Positions 36,591-47,990 of a stretch of 64,000 bases of DNA are shown here, piece after piece (position 1 is the first letter of the stretch; every line of letters begins with the position of its first letter). The position numbers and the translations under genes were made by a program. The notes under the pieces are model-generated. The model ran no database searches. It had not been told where the DNA came from and was given only the letters and a program-made list of their open reading frames with translations. The stretch is from Chrysemys picta bellii. Taxonomy: Eukaryota; Chordata; Testudines; Emydidae. The DNA is taken from positions 72,243,468 to 72,307,467 of the forward strand of contig NC_088796.1 in NCBI RefSeq assembly GCF_011386835.1, written 5' to 3'.

Positions 36591-36624
36591 GGGGGGCGGG
36601 GGGGTGGGGCTTGTGGTGGGGGTG
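36591..36624 (+). other. G-quadruplex-forming motif
   Basis: Runs of 6, 7, 4 and 5 G separated by single bases or a short CTTGTGGT loop meet the usual G3+N1-7 pattern. The location is intergenic, about 2.4 kb past AP3S1. Confidence 0.7.
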
Positions 36625-37139
36625 GCATACAACCCAATGCCTTAGGTGTCCTATGGTAGGGATGAGTTCAGGGCTAGGGTTCCACCATCTTGGAGACGCT
36701 TGTATCTTCAGGCCCTCGGTGCACATGGGGGTTGCTGAGCCTAATTCAGCTGGAGACAGTCTGGCCTGGCCACCTGGGGTGGATGCTGGATCAAGGATCT
36801 TAGTAGTAGTACATCTGAGTCACTGAATTATTTGTTTTTCATATAGATTCACTGACCCTTTCCTATTGAACCATAGGCACTTCTGGCGTCTATCTTCTAT
36901 TCTCCTTTGTGAACATAAGAAATAATTCAGGGAGTATTTCAGTAATGGTACATATCATATTCTGTTGCTAAATTATTATTGTCATATCATGGAGTCTGTG
37001 CTTGCATCTACACAGGTTTCTGTTCCCCATTATAGGCAGAGTTGGTAGCAATGCCCATAATTAATGCTAACACTCTTCATTATAAGTTTCTATTTTCAGT
37101 TGTTTATAACACTGCCAGAATTTAAGCAATTGAGGTGAA

Positions 37140-37560
37140 ACTTTCCATGTTTTTATTTTTATTTATTATTTGTATTATGGAAGTGCCTAAGGACCAGCTG
37201 AGAACAGGGTCACATTGTGCTAGGCCAGTGGTTCTCAAACTTTTGTACTGGTGACCCCTTTCACATAGCAAGGCTCTGAGTGTGACCCTCCCCCTTGTAA
37301 ATTAAAAACACTTTTTAATATATTTAACACCATTATAAATGCTGGAGGCAAAGCGGGGTTTGGGATGGAGGCTGACCGCTCACGACCTCTCTCTCTCTCT
37401 CTCTTCCCCCCCCCCCCCCGTAATAACCTCGCAACCCCCTGAGGGATCCAGACCCTCAGGTTGAGAACCCCTGTGCTAGGCAGTGTACATATAGAGTAAC
37501 ACAGTCCTTGCCTAAAGAGCCTAAAGTCTTAATAGACAAGACAGACATGGGGTTGGGAAA
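37140..37560 (-). repeat. Ancient LINE-tail-like repeat, split by a hAT MITE
   Basis: The sequence around 37,150-37,217 and 37,482-37,555 (TTGTATTATGGAAGTGCCTA, CACATTGTGCTAGG, then CAGTCCTTGCCTAAAGAGC) resembles the left end of the antisense L2-like segment at 11.9 kb (TCACTGTGCTAGGTGCAGAA). It is interrupted exactly by the hAT MITE. The assignment is tentative. Confidence 0.45.
37226..37473. mobile_element. hAT MITE (248 bp)
   Basis: The terminal inverted repeats are CAGTGGTTCTCAA on the left and CAGGGGTTCTCAA on the right when reversed. A perfect 8-bp duplication TGCTAGGC flanks it (37218-37225 and 37474-37481). The interior includes a (CT)n and poly-C tract at 37388-37420. It has no coding capacity. 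Confidence 0.92.
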
Positions 37561-38059
37561 ATGGATAGAACTGAGAAGCAGAGTGAACTGAGGGATGATT
37601 TGCAAATAATGTGGTGTTGGCACAATTTAAAAAAAAAAAAAGACCTCTGCAGTGGGTTCTTGTTAGGAGAGTGGGTTAGCGAAGCTGACAGACAAAGTAA
37701 GGGACAGAAGGGAGAGCATAAGGAGATAAGGGCAGTGTTAAAAAGGGAGGGAAGAATGGAGGGGGAGCACATGGCAGATGGAATGAGGCTGAGGTGAACA
37801 AGACTGAGCTAGGGGACAGACCAGTCAGCACAAGGGAGAGAATGGCCAGATTCAAACTGTAGAAAGTAGTCTGATGATATCTGCATTTGACAGTCCCTGC
37901 AATGGTAGTAACTACTGAGGATGCTCCTTGCCTTTACTCCTGCAGACTTGAGTTTCTCTTGCCCCAGGGCTGTGTCCTCCCTCTAATCTCTAATTCACTG
38001 TGAATTTTTTTGGGACATTTCAATGAAAATGATTTAGCCATTTCTAAGGATGAGGGTAG
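37561..38059. other. Intergenic, no recognised content
   Basis: I see no gene. The purine-rich stretch 37,690-37,800 yields long frames on both strands by composition only. A short A-run lies at 37,629. Confidence 0.5.
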
Positions 38060-38386
38060 GGAAGAATAGGTGGTAAAACTGCTGCTGCTGGCGGTAGCTC
38101 TGGCTTTAGACCTGGGTGCCCAGGCAGCAGCCTTCCTCTCTGGCTGCCCAGCTTTGAAGGCAGCGCCCCTGCCAGCAGCAGGGCAGAAGTAAGAGTAGCA
38201 ATCCCACGACCCCCATATGTTCCCCTGTGATAGCCTTGTGACCTTCTTCTCCCCCCCCCCCCCCCGACTGACTCTTGTGTTGGGACCCCCCGTGTTACAA
38301 CACCTTGAAATTTCAGATGTAAAGATATGAAAATATGAAATTGACTAATTTAAAAAAACCCTGACCATGAAACTGGTAGGGCCCTA
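38060..38386. mobile_element. Non-autonomous DNA transposon fragment
   Basis: It ends with CATGAAACTGGTAGGGCCCT, the terminal motif of a common turtle repeat as I recall it. It contains the GCTGCTGCTGG / CCAGCAGCAGGG inverted core and TTGTGTTGGGACCCCCCGTG. The left end is not visible, so truncation is likely. Confidence 0.45.
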
Positions 38387-38423
38387 CTCGTGTCTCCTGC
38401 TTACCACTGATCTGCCTGTAAGC

Positions 38424-40345
38424 CAGCGGTCCCCAAACTTTTGAAGGTCTCGCCTCCTCTTCATTTGCACATCGGTCTGAGGACAGCTCGAGAAGATTTT
38501 CTTGCTGACTGACAGAGAGGTTACTGCTGCTAACATCCTGACAAAATAAATGAGTTTCTGACCCAGTTGAGCTGAGTTATGTTGAATGTTGGTGAAATAT
38601 GACTTGAAATCAGACGGCAAGTGGGCTAAATGATCTACTGTTATTTCTTTAATTTTGCTCTGCTCAGTTTCCCCTGTGCAGACAGCAGTGACAGGCATGA
38701 AGTAGTGGAAAACAGGTAAAGTCTTTGTCTTCATATTTGTGGACTCCCATAATTCAGTTTTCATGATAAAAGCATTCACTTTGTCATAGTGATTTAGAAT
38801 GTTAGTGCTACGGCCTTGTATGGACAAATTTAGATCATTCAGCTAAATATATCCATGAGGGAGGCCAGTTAAGCTAACCGCACAGTATTGTTAAACACAG
38901 AGGCAAGAGGTTAATGAATGATCAAGAAGAAATGTGAACTTCTGTGTGTAATTCAAACAGTCTGTCAAGTCCTTTCCCTTTTGAAAGCCAGCAAACCTTT
39001 ATGTGAAGCAACAGTTGCTGATGTTCTGACCCCATCTCTTCACAAAGAATGCGAAACAGGCGAGCATTGAGTGGCCTGGACTTGATTAAAGACGACAATT
39101 TTGACGGACTCATCTAAAACTTCATGGCGCTCAGAACTCATATTTTGAAGCAAGTGCCTAGAGGGTATGATACAGTGCACCCACTGCAAGGAAGGATTTT
39201 CTTTCCTGATCCTAGCTACAAGTCCATTCACTCTCCCGGTCATTGCAGCAGCCCTGTCAGTGCAGATGAACTTGCATAAAATCCAACTCAAATAGTGTTC
39301 AGAAAAAAAAAAGTCAATTAGTTTAAAAATGGCCCCTCTGCTTGTGTTTGCCCTTATACTTTTGCAAAACAATATGTGCTTGTTGACATCAGTGGTTGCT
39401 TACATTTGATACCGTGAAATCAGCTGAGCTTCTCCACTAATGTCTGTGGACTCCTCAAACTGAAGGACAAATGTTTTTGCCATTTGGTTTCTCTGCAAGT
39501 TGAGAGAGAATATCCTCAGCCATTTTTTTTCAGTTCTACAACACAGTGTCATTAGATAAAGGTACTTTATTGAGAATATCAGTTGTTTTTTATCAAGTGT
39601 GTTTTTTGCAACACCACAGTAGCAGACAGAATCAGATCTTCTACAGTTGTGTACAGTTTGATTTTGCTATAAGAAAGGAGACAGCGTACGAAGCTTCAAG
39701 TGCTTTTGTAGAAATAGTGAAGCTTTTTTCCATTTTAAGCTGGCAATTCTGGAACTCAGAAGGATTTATTTGAAAAAATTCTACTGGCTTACCCACATGC
39801 ACAAGGTGTTTTGGCTTCAAATGTCGTTGCAAACGCTCCAGCTTCATACTGTTATTTGATAGTTTCTCTGCAAAGGAAACACAAATCTTGAGGTGGATTG
39901 CTATTTGTAGATGTGAATCAAAAAGCAATATATTCCTCGCAGAACTGACAATGGTTTTTTCCCCCAGTCATTTCAACTTCTTACAATTTTCAGTGTTACC
40001 ACTATCACTGCTTCCAGCTCCTCGTTTTAAAAATCTATCAAGTTTTACATCGCAACTGCATACACACCCTAACAACTATTCCTCATTAACGTGCTTGCAC
40101 ACATCAGTAAATGACATAAACTGCATGTCTAATAGTTCATATATGCATGTTATGTTACCATATAATATAGTATATAGACCAGTATAAACAAGTTATTGTA
40201 TGAAATTTTAGTTTGTACTAACGTCGTTAGTGTTTTTTATGTAGCCTGTTATAAAACTAGGCAAATATCTAGATGAGTTGATGTACCTCCTGGAAGACCT
40301 CTGCGTACCCCCAGGGATACATGTACCCCTGGTGGAGAACCACTG
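38424..40345 (-). mobile_element. hAT (ZBED5-like) DNA transposon, decayed
   Basis: Terminal motifs are CAGCGGTCCCCAAAC at 38424 and, on the reverse strand from 40345, CAGTGGTTCTCCACCAGGGG, both typical hAT ends. The flanking 8-mers (CTGTAAGC and ATCTAGAC) do not match, so the two ends may come from different insertions or one flank was rearranged. The interior encodes a broken transposase on the - strand. The right edge abuts an antisense CR1 fragment. Confidence 0.65.
38432..39950 (-). pseudogene. ZBED5-like hAT transposase pseudogene
   Basis: Read on the reverse strand, blocks appear in the usual order. 39928-39641: a BED-finger C-terminal remnant (KLERLQRHLKPKH) and VGKPVEFFQ, TKALEASYAVSFLIAKS. 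39372-39040: CTDRAAAMTGRVNG, where the canonical motif is CTDGAAAMTG with a catalytic Asp. 39113-38922, in another frame: SRPLNARLFRILCEEMGSEH and WLSKGKGLDRLFEL. 38827-38384: SIQGRSTNILNHYDKVNAF. This matches the RNase H-like catalytic region of the ZBED5/Buster-type hAT family as I remember it. Frameshifts (for example near 39,100) and stops show it is not a functional or domesticated gene. Confidence 0.8.
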
Positions 40346-40905
40346 ATCTAGACTGACCTCCTGTACATTGCAGGCCACAGAATCACACTCCTCCATTCCT
40401 GGAATAGGCCCATAAGCTATGGCTGAGTTACTAAAATCCTCAAATCATAGTTTAAAGACTTCAGGTTACAGAGAATCCACCATTTACACTAGTTCAAACC
40501 AACAAGTGACCCGACCCATGCTGCAGACGAAGGCAAAAAATCCCCAGGGTTTCTGCTAATCTGACCTGGTGGAAAATTCCTTCCAGTCAGACCCTGAGGA
40601 TGTTGGTGAGACCCACTGGCCAGACACCTGGGAAAGAATTCACTATAGTAACTCAGAGCCTTCCCTGTCTAGTGTCCTGTCTCTGGCCATTGGCGATATT
40701 GGCTACTAGCAGTCGCAGAGGTGCCACATGCCATTGAGGCAATCTCATCATACCATTCCCTTCATCAACATATCAAACTCCGTCTTGAAACCAATTAGGC
40801 TTTTTGCCACTACTGCTCCCCTGGGAAGGCTGTTCCAGAACTTCACTCCTCTGAGGGTTAGAAATCTTCTAATTTCAAGCCTAAACTTGGACAGTTTGTT
40901 GTAAG
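40346..40905 (-). mobile_element. CR1 LINE 3' end, antisense
   Basis: The reverse complement of the CR1 3' UTR seen at 16,860-17,420: GACTGACCTCCTGTACATTG, GGAAAATTCCTTCCAGTCAG, TGTTCCAGAACTTCACTCCT. It starts directly at the hAT right terminus, so the hAT probably inserted into or next to it. Confidence 0.85.
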
Positions 40906-41723
40906 GGGGCTGAAATAAGATTGCATGGGCTACCTTAATTTGGGCATTTCCCAAATTTGGAGTGCTTTATTTTGCAATCAGTATATAGTTTTAGCATCAT
41001 ATTATAAATGTTATAATTTCACTCTATTTTCCTTTGAATCTTTCCATATTTGGATATCTTTGTGTATTCAGTTGCCTTTCAGGGTTTGTACCTTTCTGTT
41101 ACACACTTTAGCTAATGGCATTTGTCACATTGTTACATTAAATGGATACAAAATCAAAAGGCTAAACTAGTCTAAATCTGTTATACATGATGACTTTCCC
41201 CTGTCAGTGCTAGTATGTGAGCAGTTTTTTTTTTTTTTGCTTGGATGACGGTTTATAAATAAAATGCTAATATCTTCAGATGACTAATCTATACAACTGT
41301 AAATGTGAGGGAAAAAATTACTGGCACAGCGTTGAAGTTCTAGTACCAAAGTCACTAAGAAAGTAATGATTAGGCCTTCCAAAGAAGTCATGGTCATGCG
41401 CTGCAGTGACGTAAAAAGAGGATTTTGCGACTGATTAACTTCAATTTTTTTCTGTGATCAAGCTTCCTAAGCTTTCCAATGAAGAAAAGTTTGCCTCTCC
41501 CGCCATCCTATTTTCTGTAGCAGATAACTTTATCAAAGAAATCTAACCCAAGAGGAGGTTTCCATCCCAGTTCAGTTTTATAGCTGATTTCTGCAAACAA
41601 ACAAACAAACCCCTTAATATGCTTAATCATTTATAGAACACGCACTTCTTTGTTTCGGTTTCTTAGCAGTCCATGAATTATTTGAAAGCAAAATAAATTA
41701 ACCTCTGAAAACTATGCTTTCCT
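40906..41723. other. Intergenic, no recognised content
   Basis: AT-rich, with a T-run near 41,226-41,239 and an (AAAC)n tract at about 41,595-41,611. No gene or repeat family was identified. Confidence 0.55.
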
Positions 41724-41885
41724 AAGACCATAAAAAAAGCCAGACTGGGTCAGAGCAATAGTTCATTTAGCCCAATATCCTGTCTTCTAACAGTGACCAA
41801 TGGCAGGTGCCCCAGAGAGAACGAACAGAACAGGTAATCATCAAGTGATCCATCCCTTGTTGCCCATTAATAATTCCCAACAATC
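41724..41885 (-). mobile_element. CR1-type LINE 3' fragment, antisense
   Basis: CAGACTGGGTCAGAGCAATA, CCAATATCCTGTCTTCTAAC and AACAGGTAATCATCAAGTGA match the start of the antisense CR1 at 57697 (CATAGTAGGTCAGACCAAAG, CAGTATCCTGTCTTCCGACC, AACAGGTAATTATCAAGTGA). Confidence 0.8.
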
Positions 41886-43559
41886 TGTTAGCTTTTTTTC
41901 CTTTTTTGAGTAGTGTCCCTATGCATGCTCCACTGTAGGTGTATCTGCACATCTAATCAAAGATTTTAGGTAGCAGTGTCCATTCAGCTCACACTTGGGT
42001 GGATAGCCTGGGAGCTGTTGCCAACCTGAAAGGTAGTACGTTGTACTGGTAATGGCCCAGCATGAAACTCAGGTATTTTCTGTGCCTTTACCAACCCAGC
42101 CCTGACGGTTGAGAGCAGTGATTATGCTCCCCAGAGGAACCATGTGGAATTTGATTTCCCTTTAGAATCTGTTAAATTTGTAGAATTCTAGAAAAGAACT
42201 CAGGCCACAGCCTCTCTTAGTAGTAGGAAAATTCCAGGAATTAAATTTGCGTCCTCAAACAGGCTCCACCCCACTTCTGTGGCTTCCCTTTTCAACAAGT
42301 TTCTGGTGAGAAGGATCTTTCAACCAGAGTGAACTTTGACCAGACTATTACTTCCTGCATGGCATCGGCTTGTCTTTTTGAGCTCTTTCTAAAAAGAGCT
42401 TATAGATATCACAGCCTTTAATTGAAATGGCCTTCTTCCTGCCCCTCACCAGCAGTTACAATTCCTGTCAAAAGTGGGGTGTTTAGCAGGGCAAGAAGAT
42501 AACCCAAACCCACAGTTTTACGAGGTGTGTTTTTCACTGGATGTGGCAGTTTGGGAAGGGCCCCCGGTTATCTAAACGCAGGAGGAAAATGTATGGAACT
42601 TTAGATTGTTTGTTTCTAAGACTATCAACCAATTATCCAATCCAGTAAAGAAGTATTTACAGAACTTCATCTACTACTCTTGCAGTGGAAAAAGGGAGGG
42701 AATTTGTTCTGTGACTGCTCCAGCAGACTGTCTTGGAATATTGGATTTCAGAACGCATGCATGGCCATATGTGTCTACTACTACACAAAAATGGTTCCAT
42801 GGTTATGTGGCTAGACACCCAGCACTGCCATGGGGCTCTGTGGCAGTGGTGGTTCGAAGAAGGTTATATATTTATATTGGACTTGTTCCTGGTGAGCAAA
42901 GAGATAAGGCTCCCTTTATTTGCCTTTACCAGGATACCACTTTCAAAATGTTGGATAAAGTGACCACATTTTAGAAAATGCTTTAAATGGCCAGTAAAAC
43001 CCAACCAGTCAGTGTAATTTAAATCAGATAGACTTCTTAATTCACAAGTGGTTTGCATCAATACATATGATATGGCAAATAGATTTAAGTCTGCAGTCAG
43101 AATCTTAAGGATGTTGTGCTGTGTGGCTTTCTTAATGGAAGACAAAATTATGGTAATATTAATTTATCCAGAAAATGCAGTATTTAATACAGCTACACCC
43201 AGTTCCATTTTCCCCTTCAAAAATCCTTTGTGATGCAGCATGGTTATCGCTGTCTAGTCTTTATATGTCACCTGACAGCATGGTATCATCTCTTATAGAA
43301 TTCTTAGTTCTAAGCCTGAACAGGGTACAAATGAAAATGAGTTTGTTGGCCTTGTCCTAGTTTCAACCCATTTAAAACATTTGGCATAATTCAGGACCAT
43401 CTGTGTACAATCCATTATGTGAATAATAGCATTGCTTTACCATTCTTATTACACAGGCAAAACCAATCTGTGTTATAAGTAGGGCATTTCCATATCCTAA
43501 CTGGTTTCCCCAACACAGCTGTAATTGTAATGGAGATATTTCCTAATGAGTTTAAGCAG
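41886..43559. other. Intergenic, no recognised content
   Basis: No supported gene. The 122-codon frame at 42606-42974 overlaps a 76-codon frame, has no recognisable domain, and its codon use looks random, so it is not called. Confidence 0.5.
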
Positions 43560-43725
43560 ATACTGGACTGTGATGTAGTGCACCGAAGTGGGAGTCCTGA
43601 GATCTGGGTTCTGTCCTTGCATATTTTATTGACTTACAATGTGACTGTGGGAAAGTCCATTAACCTGTTCATATAATGGAGGTAATAACAATTACCTGCC
43701 TTTGAGATCTTTATCGTGTTAAGAG
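43560..43725 (+). repeat. MIR/CORE-like SINE remnant
   Basis: GATCTGGGTTCTGTCC-type B-box region near 43,603, then GTGACTGTGGGAAAGTCCAT and TTAACCTGTTCATATAATGG, the layout of a diverged MIR-like SINE body. Confidence 0.5.
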
Positions 43726-43917
43726 ATTTGGAGAGACTCCTGTTTTCATATCAAATATTACATCACACGCTTAGGCTAGACTGGTGCCTTCAAATATTGT
43801 ATCCATGCTACGACTTTTATTACAGTTCATTTGCTACCAAAGGAAACAACTCTTGAAAATAAGAAAGCAAACTGGAAAATGGAGTTTGCTCATAATAGTC
43901 AAAAGAAGAATGGACTA

Positions 43918-44570
43918 AATCTATTTCCAGTATTTAGGTGGTTTCTTTCTGTAACAAGTTTTGCAACTCAGAGAGTAGTTATCATTGGTTCACTTTCAAA
44001 CTGGGAGGATGTATGTAGTAGGGTCTTCCAGGAGTCTGTCCTGGAGCCAGTACCATTCAATATTTTCATTAATGACCTGGATAATGGAGTGAATGACAAC
44101 AAGCCGGGAGAAGTTGCAAGCATTTTGGAGAACAGGATTAGAATTTAAAATGCCCTTGAGAAATTGGAGAACTGGTCTGAAATCAAAATAAAATTCAATG
44201 AAGATAAATGCAAAGTACTAGGGAAGGAGAAATCAAATGCACAAATACAGAATAGGAAATAACTGGCTAAGTAGTACTACTGCTGAAAAGCATCTGGGGA
44301 TGGTAGTGGATCACAAATCGAATGTGAGTCAATGTGATGAAGCGGCAAAAACAGAGGCTAATATTCTGGGATGAATTAACAGGAATGTTATATATAAGAG
44401 AGAAGTGGTAATTGTTCTGCTGTACTTGGTCCTGGTGAGGCTTCAGCTGGAGTATTGTGTCCAGTTTGGGGCACCATGCTTTAAGACAAATTGGAGTGTC
44501 CAGAGGAGAGCAACAAAAATGATAAAAGATTTAGAAGACCTGACAGGTGAAGAAAGGTTGTTTTGGCTGC
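43918..44570 (+). mobile_element. CR1-type LINE fragment, sense
   Basis: Reverse-transcriptase region ([20 protein letters not shown], canonical [20 protein letters not shown]), followed by decayed downstream coding sequence and the block GGAGTATTGTGTCCAGTTTG that precedes the CR1 3' UTR. The 3' UTR itself is missing after AGAAAGGTTG. It is more diverged than the copy at 15.6 kb. Confidence 0.75.
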
Positions 44571-45600
44571 AAAACTGAAACTAATATAAAAGTGAGGTTT
44601 TGCACTGGGGAGGTAGGAGAGGAGAGCACAAAGACCCCTGAACACTTAAAAGGACAGGACATCACAGTGACAAAACCCTTCTGCATCCCACCTCCTCATT
44701 ATTTCAATTATGGCTAATATTACAAGAAAATACTTGTCTCCTGCACAAGTCAGTCTTGGTCATGCCTAATATTTTATCATAGGTTTTGGAAATGTCCCAA
44801 TTTCACAGAGTGGTGGAATGAAATTAAGAAACGAAAGAGTGCCCATACCAAAAATTCAACTCGTAATTCTTTTAAATGTCCTGCTTAATATAGACTTAGT
44901 TGAATTGTTTGGATAGAACACACAACAACTGATTCGTAATCTGTTATTCTGGGCCAGGAAAGCTTTTCCATGTGAGTGAATAAACAGCATGGATCCTATG
45001 AAGCAGCTGTGGAGGAGACAGAGAGGGGATGCATTCTCAAGAGAAAATATTCACATATTTATATAGATGAACTACAATGCATGATCCTTATGTAAACACA
45101 CACACTATCCACATGAAGGATATATTCTGGTTATTTTTAATTTCCTCCTACTCAGTGCTTCAAAGACTGAGATCCTCCTCCTGGATAAAACATCCTTTGT
45201 GTGCCATGTGACACTCTGTTATTACTTTCCTTAAGTTGGGTCTCAATTCAAGAGGTCTTAGAGAAAATCCAGATTTAGCAATGACCCTTTCTTCTCCCAT
45301 CTCCTGTATACAAGTTTGCCTACCTCAATAGTGCCAGAATTCATCCATATCCTTGACTTTTCTGGTTCAGAACTTTAATTATTTCCTGCCTTGCCTACTG
45401 CAGTTCCTTCTTTTATTGTCTTCCTAAATTCCCTGTCTAAACATCAGGAGGTCTAGAATCCTACAGGTAGTCCATGTTCCTTCTTCTTGGAATAAGCACA
45501 TAATACCCTCATTCTTTGTCACCTTTACTGGTTTCCTGTTCACTTCTATCAAATTCAAAACTGTCTTATTTTCAGAACTCCCCCTAGACTTGCATAATGT
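44571..45600. other. Intergenic, no recognised content
   Basis: No gene, RNA or repeat family identified. Confidence 0.5.
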
Positions 45601-46440
45601 TATTGTAATATAGAGCAACCTGCCTGGAGTGCCCTACAGTGGCAGGCTCTGGTAGAATAGGCACATCTGCCTCGATTTCCCCTCTCAATCGCACCAAGGA
45701 CACTTGGACATTTTCTCTTGACTCAATAATACCCTCCTTGGGGCCAGTTTCTGACAAAAACATAATCCAAACAGTACACAACACAAATCACAGACCTAGA
45801 CCATGTCTCACACCCAGTATGTAAGGTCCTTAAACTGCCATATCCTCTGGTCCATTGACATAGCACATACCACACTCTCATGTCTTCCAGCATACCTGGG
45901 ATGATCTTAGGTTCACTCCAGTCCTAGAGCCATCCCAGCTCTTCCACTTAGAGTGTGACCCTGCTCTTCTGAGCGGGACCCCTCACAGTTTCTCTGGTGG
46001 GAGCTCATGCTAATCAGGGGGGCATCTTTCACACTCACTGCCCGTCAGCCTTCTCCAGCCCTCTGGCTCCAGCGAGGAGACAACAGTGGGTAAGCTCCTC
46101 CACTGCTCCCCTGCCTGCAGCCCTCTTCTTTGGCTTTCTGGCTAGGGGAAGTCAGCCAGAAAAATCCCTCTTGCTGCTCTCCTGCCTTAATCCTCCCCCT
46201 GGGAACCACCTACGGCTTCCTTCAGGGACCTCCTGCAGTCTCCTGGCTCTGGCAGCTCTCAAGCGCCGATCTCTCACTCCCTGGCAGTTCTCTCCTGCTC
46301 CTTTACCTGACTGACTTTTAGTCTCTTAGATTCACCCTGTCTCCTTCCTTCTAGGGCCCAGATGCCATCTTAGGCCTAACTGGAGGTCAGCTGACCAGTC
46401 ACAGGTGTACTGGCCTCTTCCTTCTGAAAGGACCAGTGTT
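45601..46440. other. GC-richer block, possible unassigned repeat
   Basis: Composition shifts from the AT-rich surroundings to C/T-rich sequence, giving a 105-codon Leu/Ser/Pro-rich frame (45997-46314) with no domain. It resembles a retroelement LTR or untranslated region but shows no clear TG...CA ends or target duplication. Confidence 0.35.
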
Positions 46441-47106
46441 AGACCTGTGAGTTACCTGGAACACTCTTCCTCCAGATACTAAGCTGTAGAGTCATCTGCT
46501 TTCTTCAAATATTATCTCAAGACATTTTTCGTTTTAACTTATGACTGACCCATTGTCAAGCATTTTGTAATACTTTGATGGGTGATATCTACAGATGGAT
46601 GTATTCCTTGTATTTGGAATAATGGCCCAAATTCATCCTGGTGACATTCCAATGAAGTCAGTGAAGTTAAATCAGAGAGGCATTTGGCTCATGATTTCAA
46701 TAGGAATTCTACAAGGTAAGACACTGTTCAACATGATACTAAGCATCAAGGCTGGATCCTGCTCCATTAAAGTCAGTAGGAGCAGGATCATGCCATAAGT
46801 CCTCAAACACAAAGAACTGGGTTTTCAAAGGTGACAAACACCCAGAATGTCATTTGAAATCCATGGGAGCTGCAGGTGCTCAACACCACTGAAAATCAGG
46901 TTTCATATTTTTAGTGTGTTTACTTAATGGCCAAGTATTAGCAACCTCCCATTGATATTTTCCTTTTTCAGTGTCAGTTCAGGAAGGAGAGCAGTATGTA
47001 AAACCAAGGAGAGAAATTTATGGCACAGATTGAGATTCCTTAAGAGCAAAGAATGTACCCACTGAGAATGAGAGAAGAAAAAGATGGATGAACTATGTGG
47101 TTGTAG
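46441..47106. other. Intergenic with short hairpin repeats
   Basis: A small palindromic repeat lies at about 46,749-46,796 (GGATCCTGCTCCATTAAAGT facing GTCAGTAGGAGCAGGATCAT). Otherwise nothing was recognised. Confidence 0.45.
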
Positions 47107-47990
47107 TGACCCAGATTGAAAAAGGATTTTGTGATGGGGTGTACCAGGCCCGGAGGCCCTTTTGGAGGTCTTGTGGCCCCTTTCACACCCTGCCCCAGGA
47201 AAGGGAGCAGTAGAGGTGGGTCTTCTAGGCTCCCTAGAGAGGCTGCTGGCAGGGGGGTGGGAACAGCCAATCAGAGCCCATCAGGCTCTCATAAAAGGAG
47301 CTGCTGGACAGAGCAGATCAGTTGTTGACTGGAGCCAGAGAAGCAAGGATGGTGCTCCTAGCTAGGTGCAGGAACTGCAGTACATGGACAGAGCACTTGC
47401 TGTCTGGGACCAGAGGGCCAAGAAAGGTGCTTTGTTGGCTGCTGGAGCTCAAAAGAGATCTTCAGCCCTGAGGTAAGGGTGAAGCAGAGGGGCTGCATGG
47501 GAAGTGGCCTGAGGAATAGCAGCAGCAACTATTACACAAAGCACAAGTGGCTACTATTTATAGAGCGCTTGGGTCAGGACTTTGAGTAATGGGTGGGCGC
47601 GGGTCCCACACACTGGTAGAGTGGCCTAAGCCCTGAGAAGGGGACAAGTAGTGTTTAGAGGCCCAGGTGTGTGGTAGTACTCCTTCTCCATGGAGAGGGC
47701 CCTGGGGGGCACTGCTCTATAAAAGGGCAGGGACAGATAGAAAACTAGCCCAGAAGAGGCTGAAGACTGAGCCCAGAGACAGTGCCTAAAGACATTACTG
47801 AGGCCCTGTCACAGGCCCCGTTGGACTTTTCACCTTGGAAGGGGTTTGTTTGTTTGTGTGTTCAGGGATATAGACTAGGCATTGCTTAGCCGGAGGGCTG
47901 AGCCCCTGAAGACCCACCTGACAAGGTTAACTGCTGACAGGGGGCACTGCAACACAGAGAGAGTGCGGGGGCAGACACACCCAGCCGGTG
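47107..47990 (+). repeat. LTR-like block with TATA-type motifs
   Basis: A GC-rich block begins near TTTTGTGATGGGGTGTACCA. It contains two TATA-like motifs with G-rich surroundings: TCATAAAAGGAGCTG at about 47,289 and CTATAAAAGGGCAGGG at about 47,716. This resembles turtle LTRs of the TGATGGGGTG type as I recall them. Precise ends and target duplication were not found, and no internal coding region adjoins it. Confidence 0.4.

Larger units (their letters stand above)
34631..37139. other. Intergenic, unique to low-repeat
   Basis: No gene is recognisable. It contains a hairpin repeat at 36021-36115 and a strong G-run cluster at 36591-36624. The 70-118-codon frames here have no domain or conserved motif and appear to be chance. 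Confidence 0.55.

Noticed and set aside
42606..42974. 122-codon plus-strand frame as a small gene
   Set aside because: No domain, overlapped by another frame of 76 codons, no splice or promoter context.
45997..46314. 105-codon Pro/Leu/Ser-rich frame
   Set aside because: Low-complexity C/T-rich DNA; resembles LTR or untranslated repeat sequence rather than a protein.
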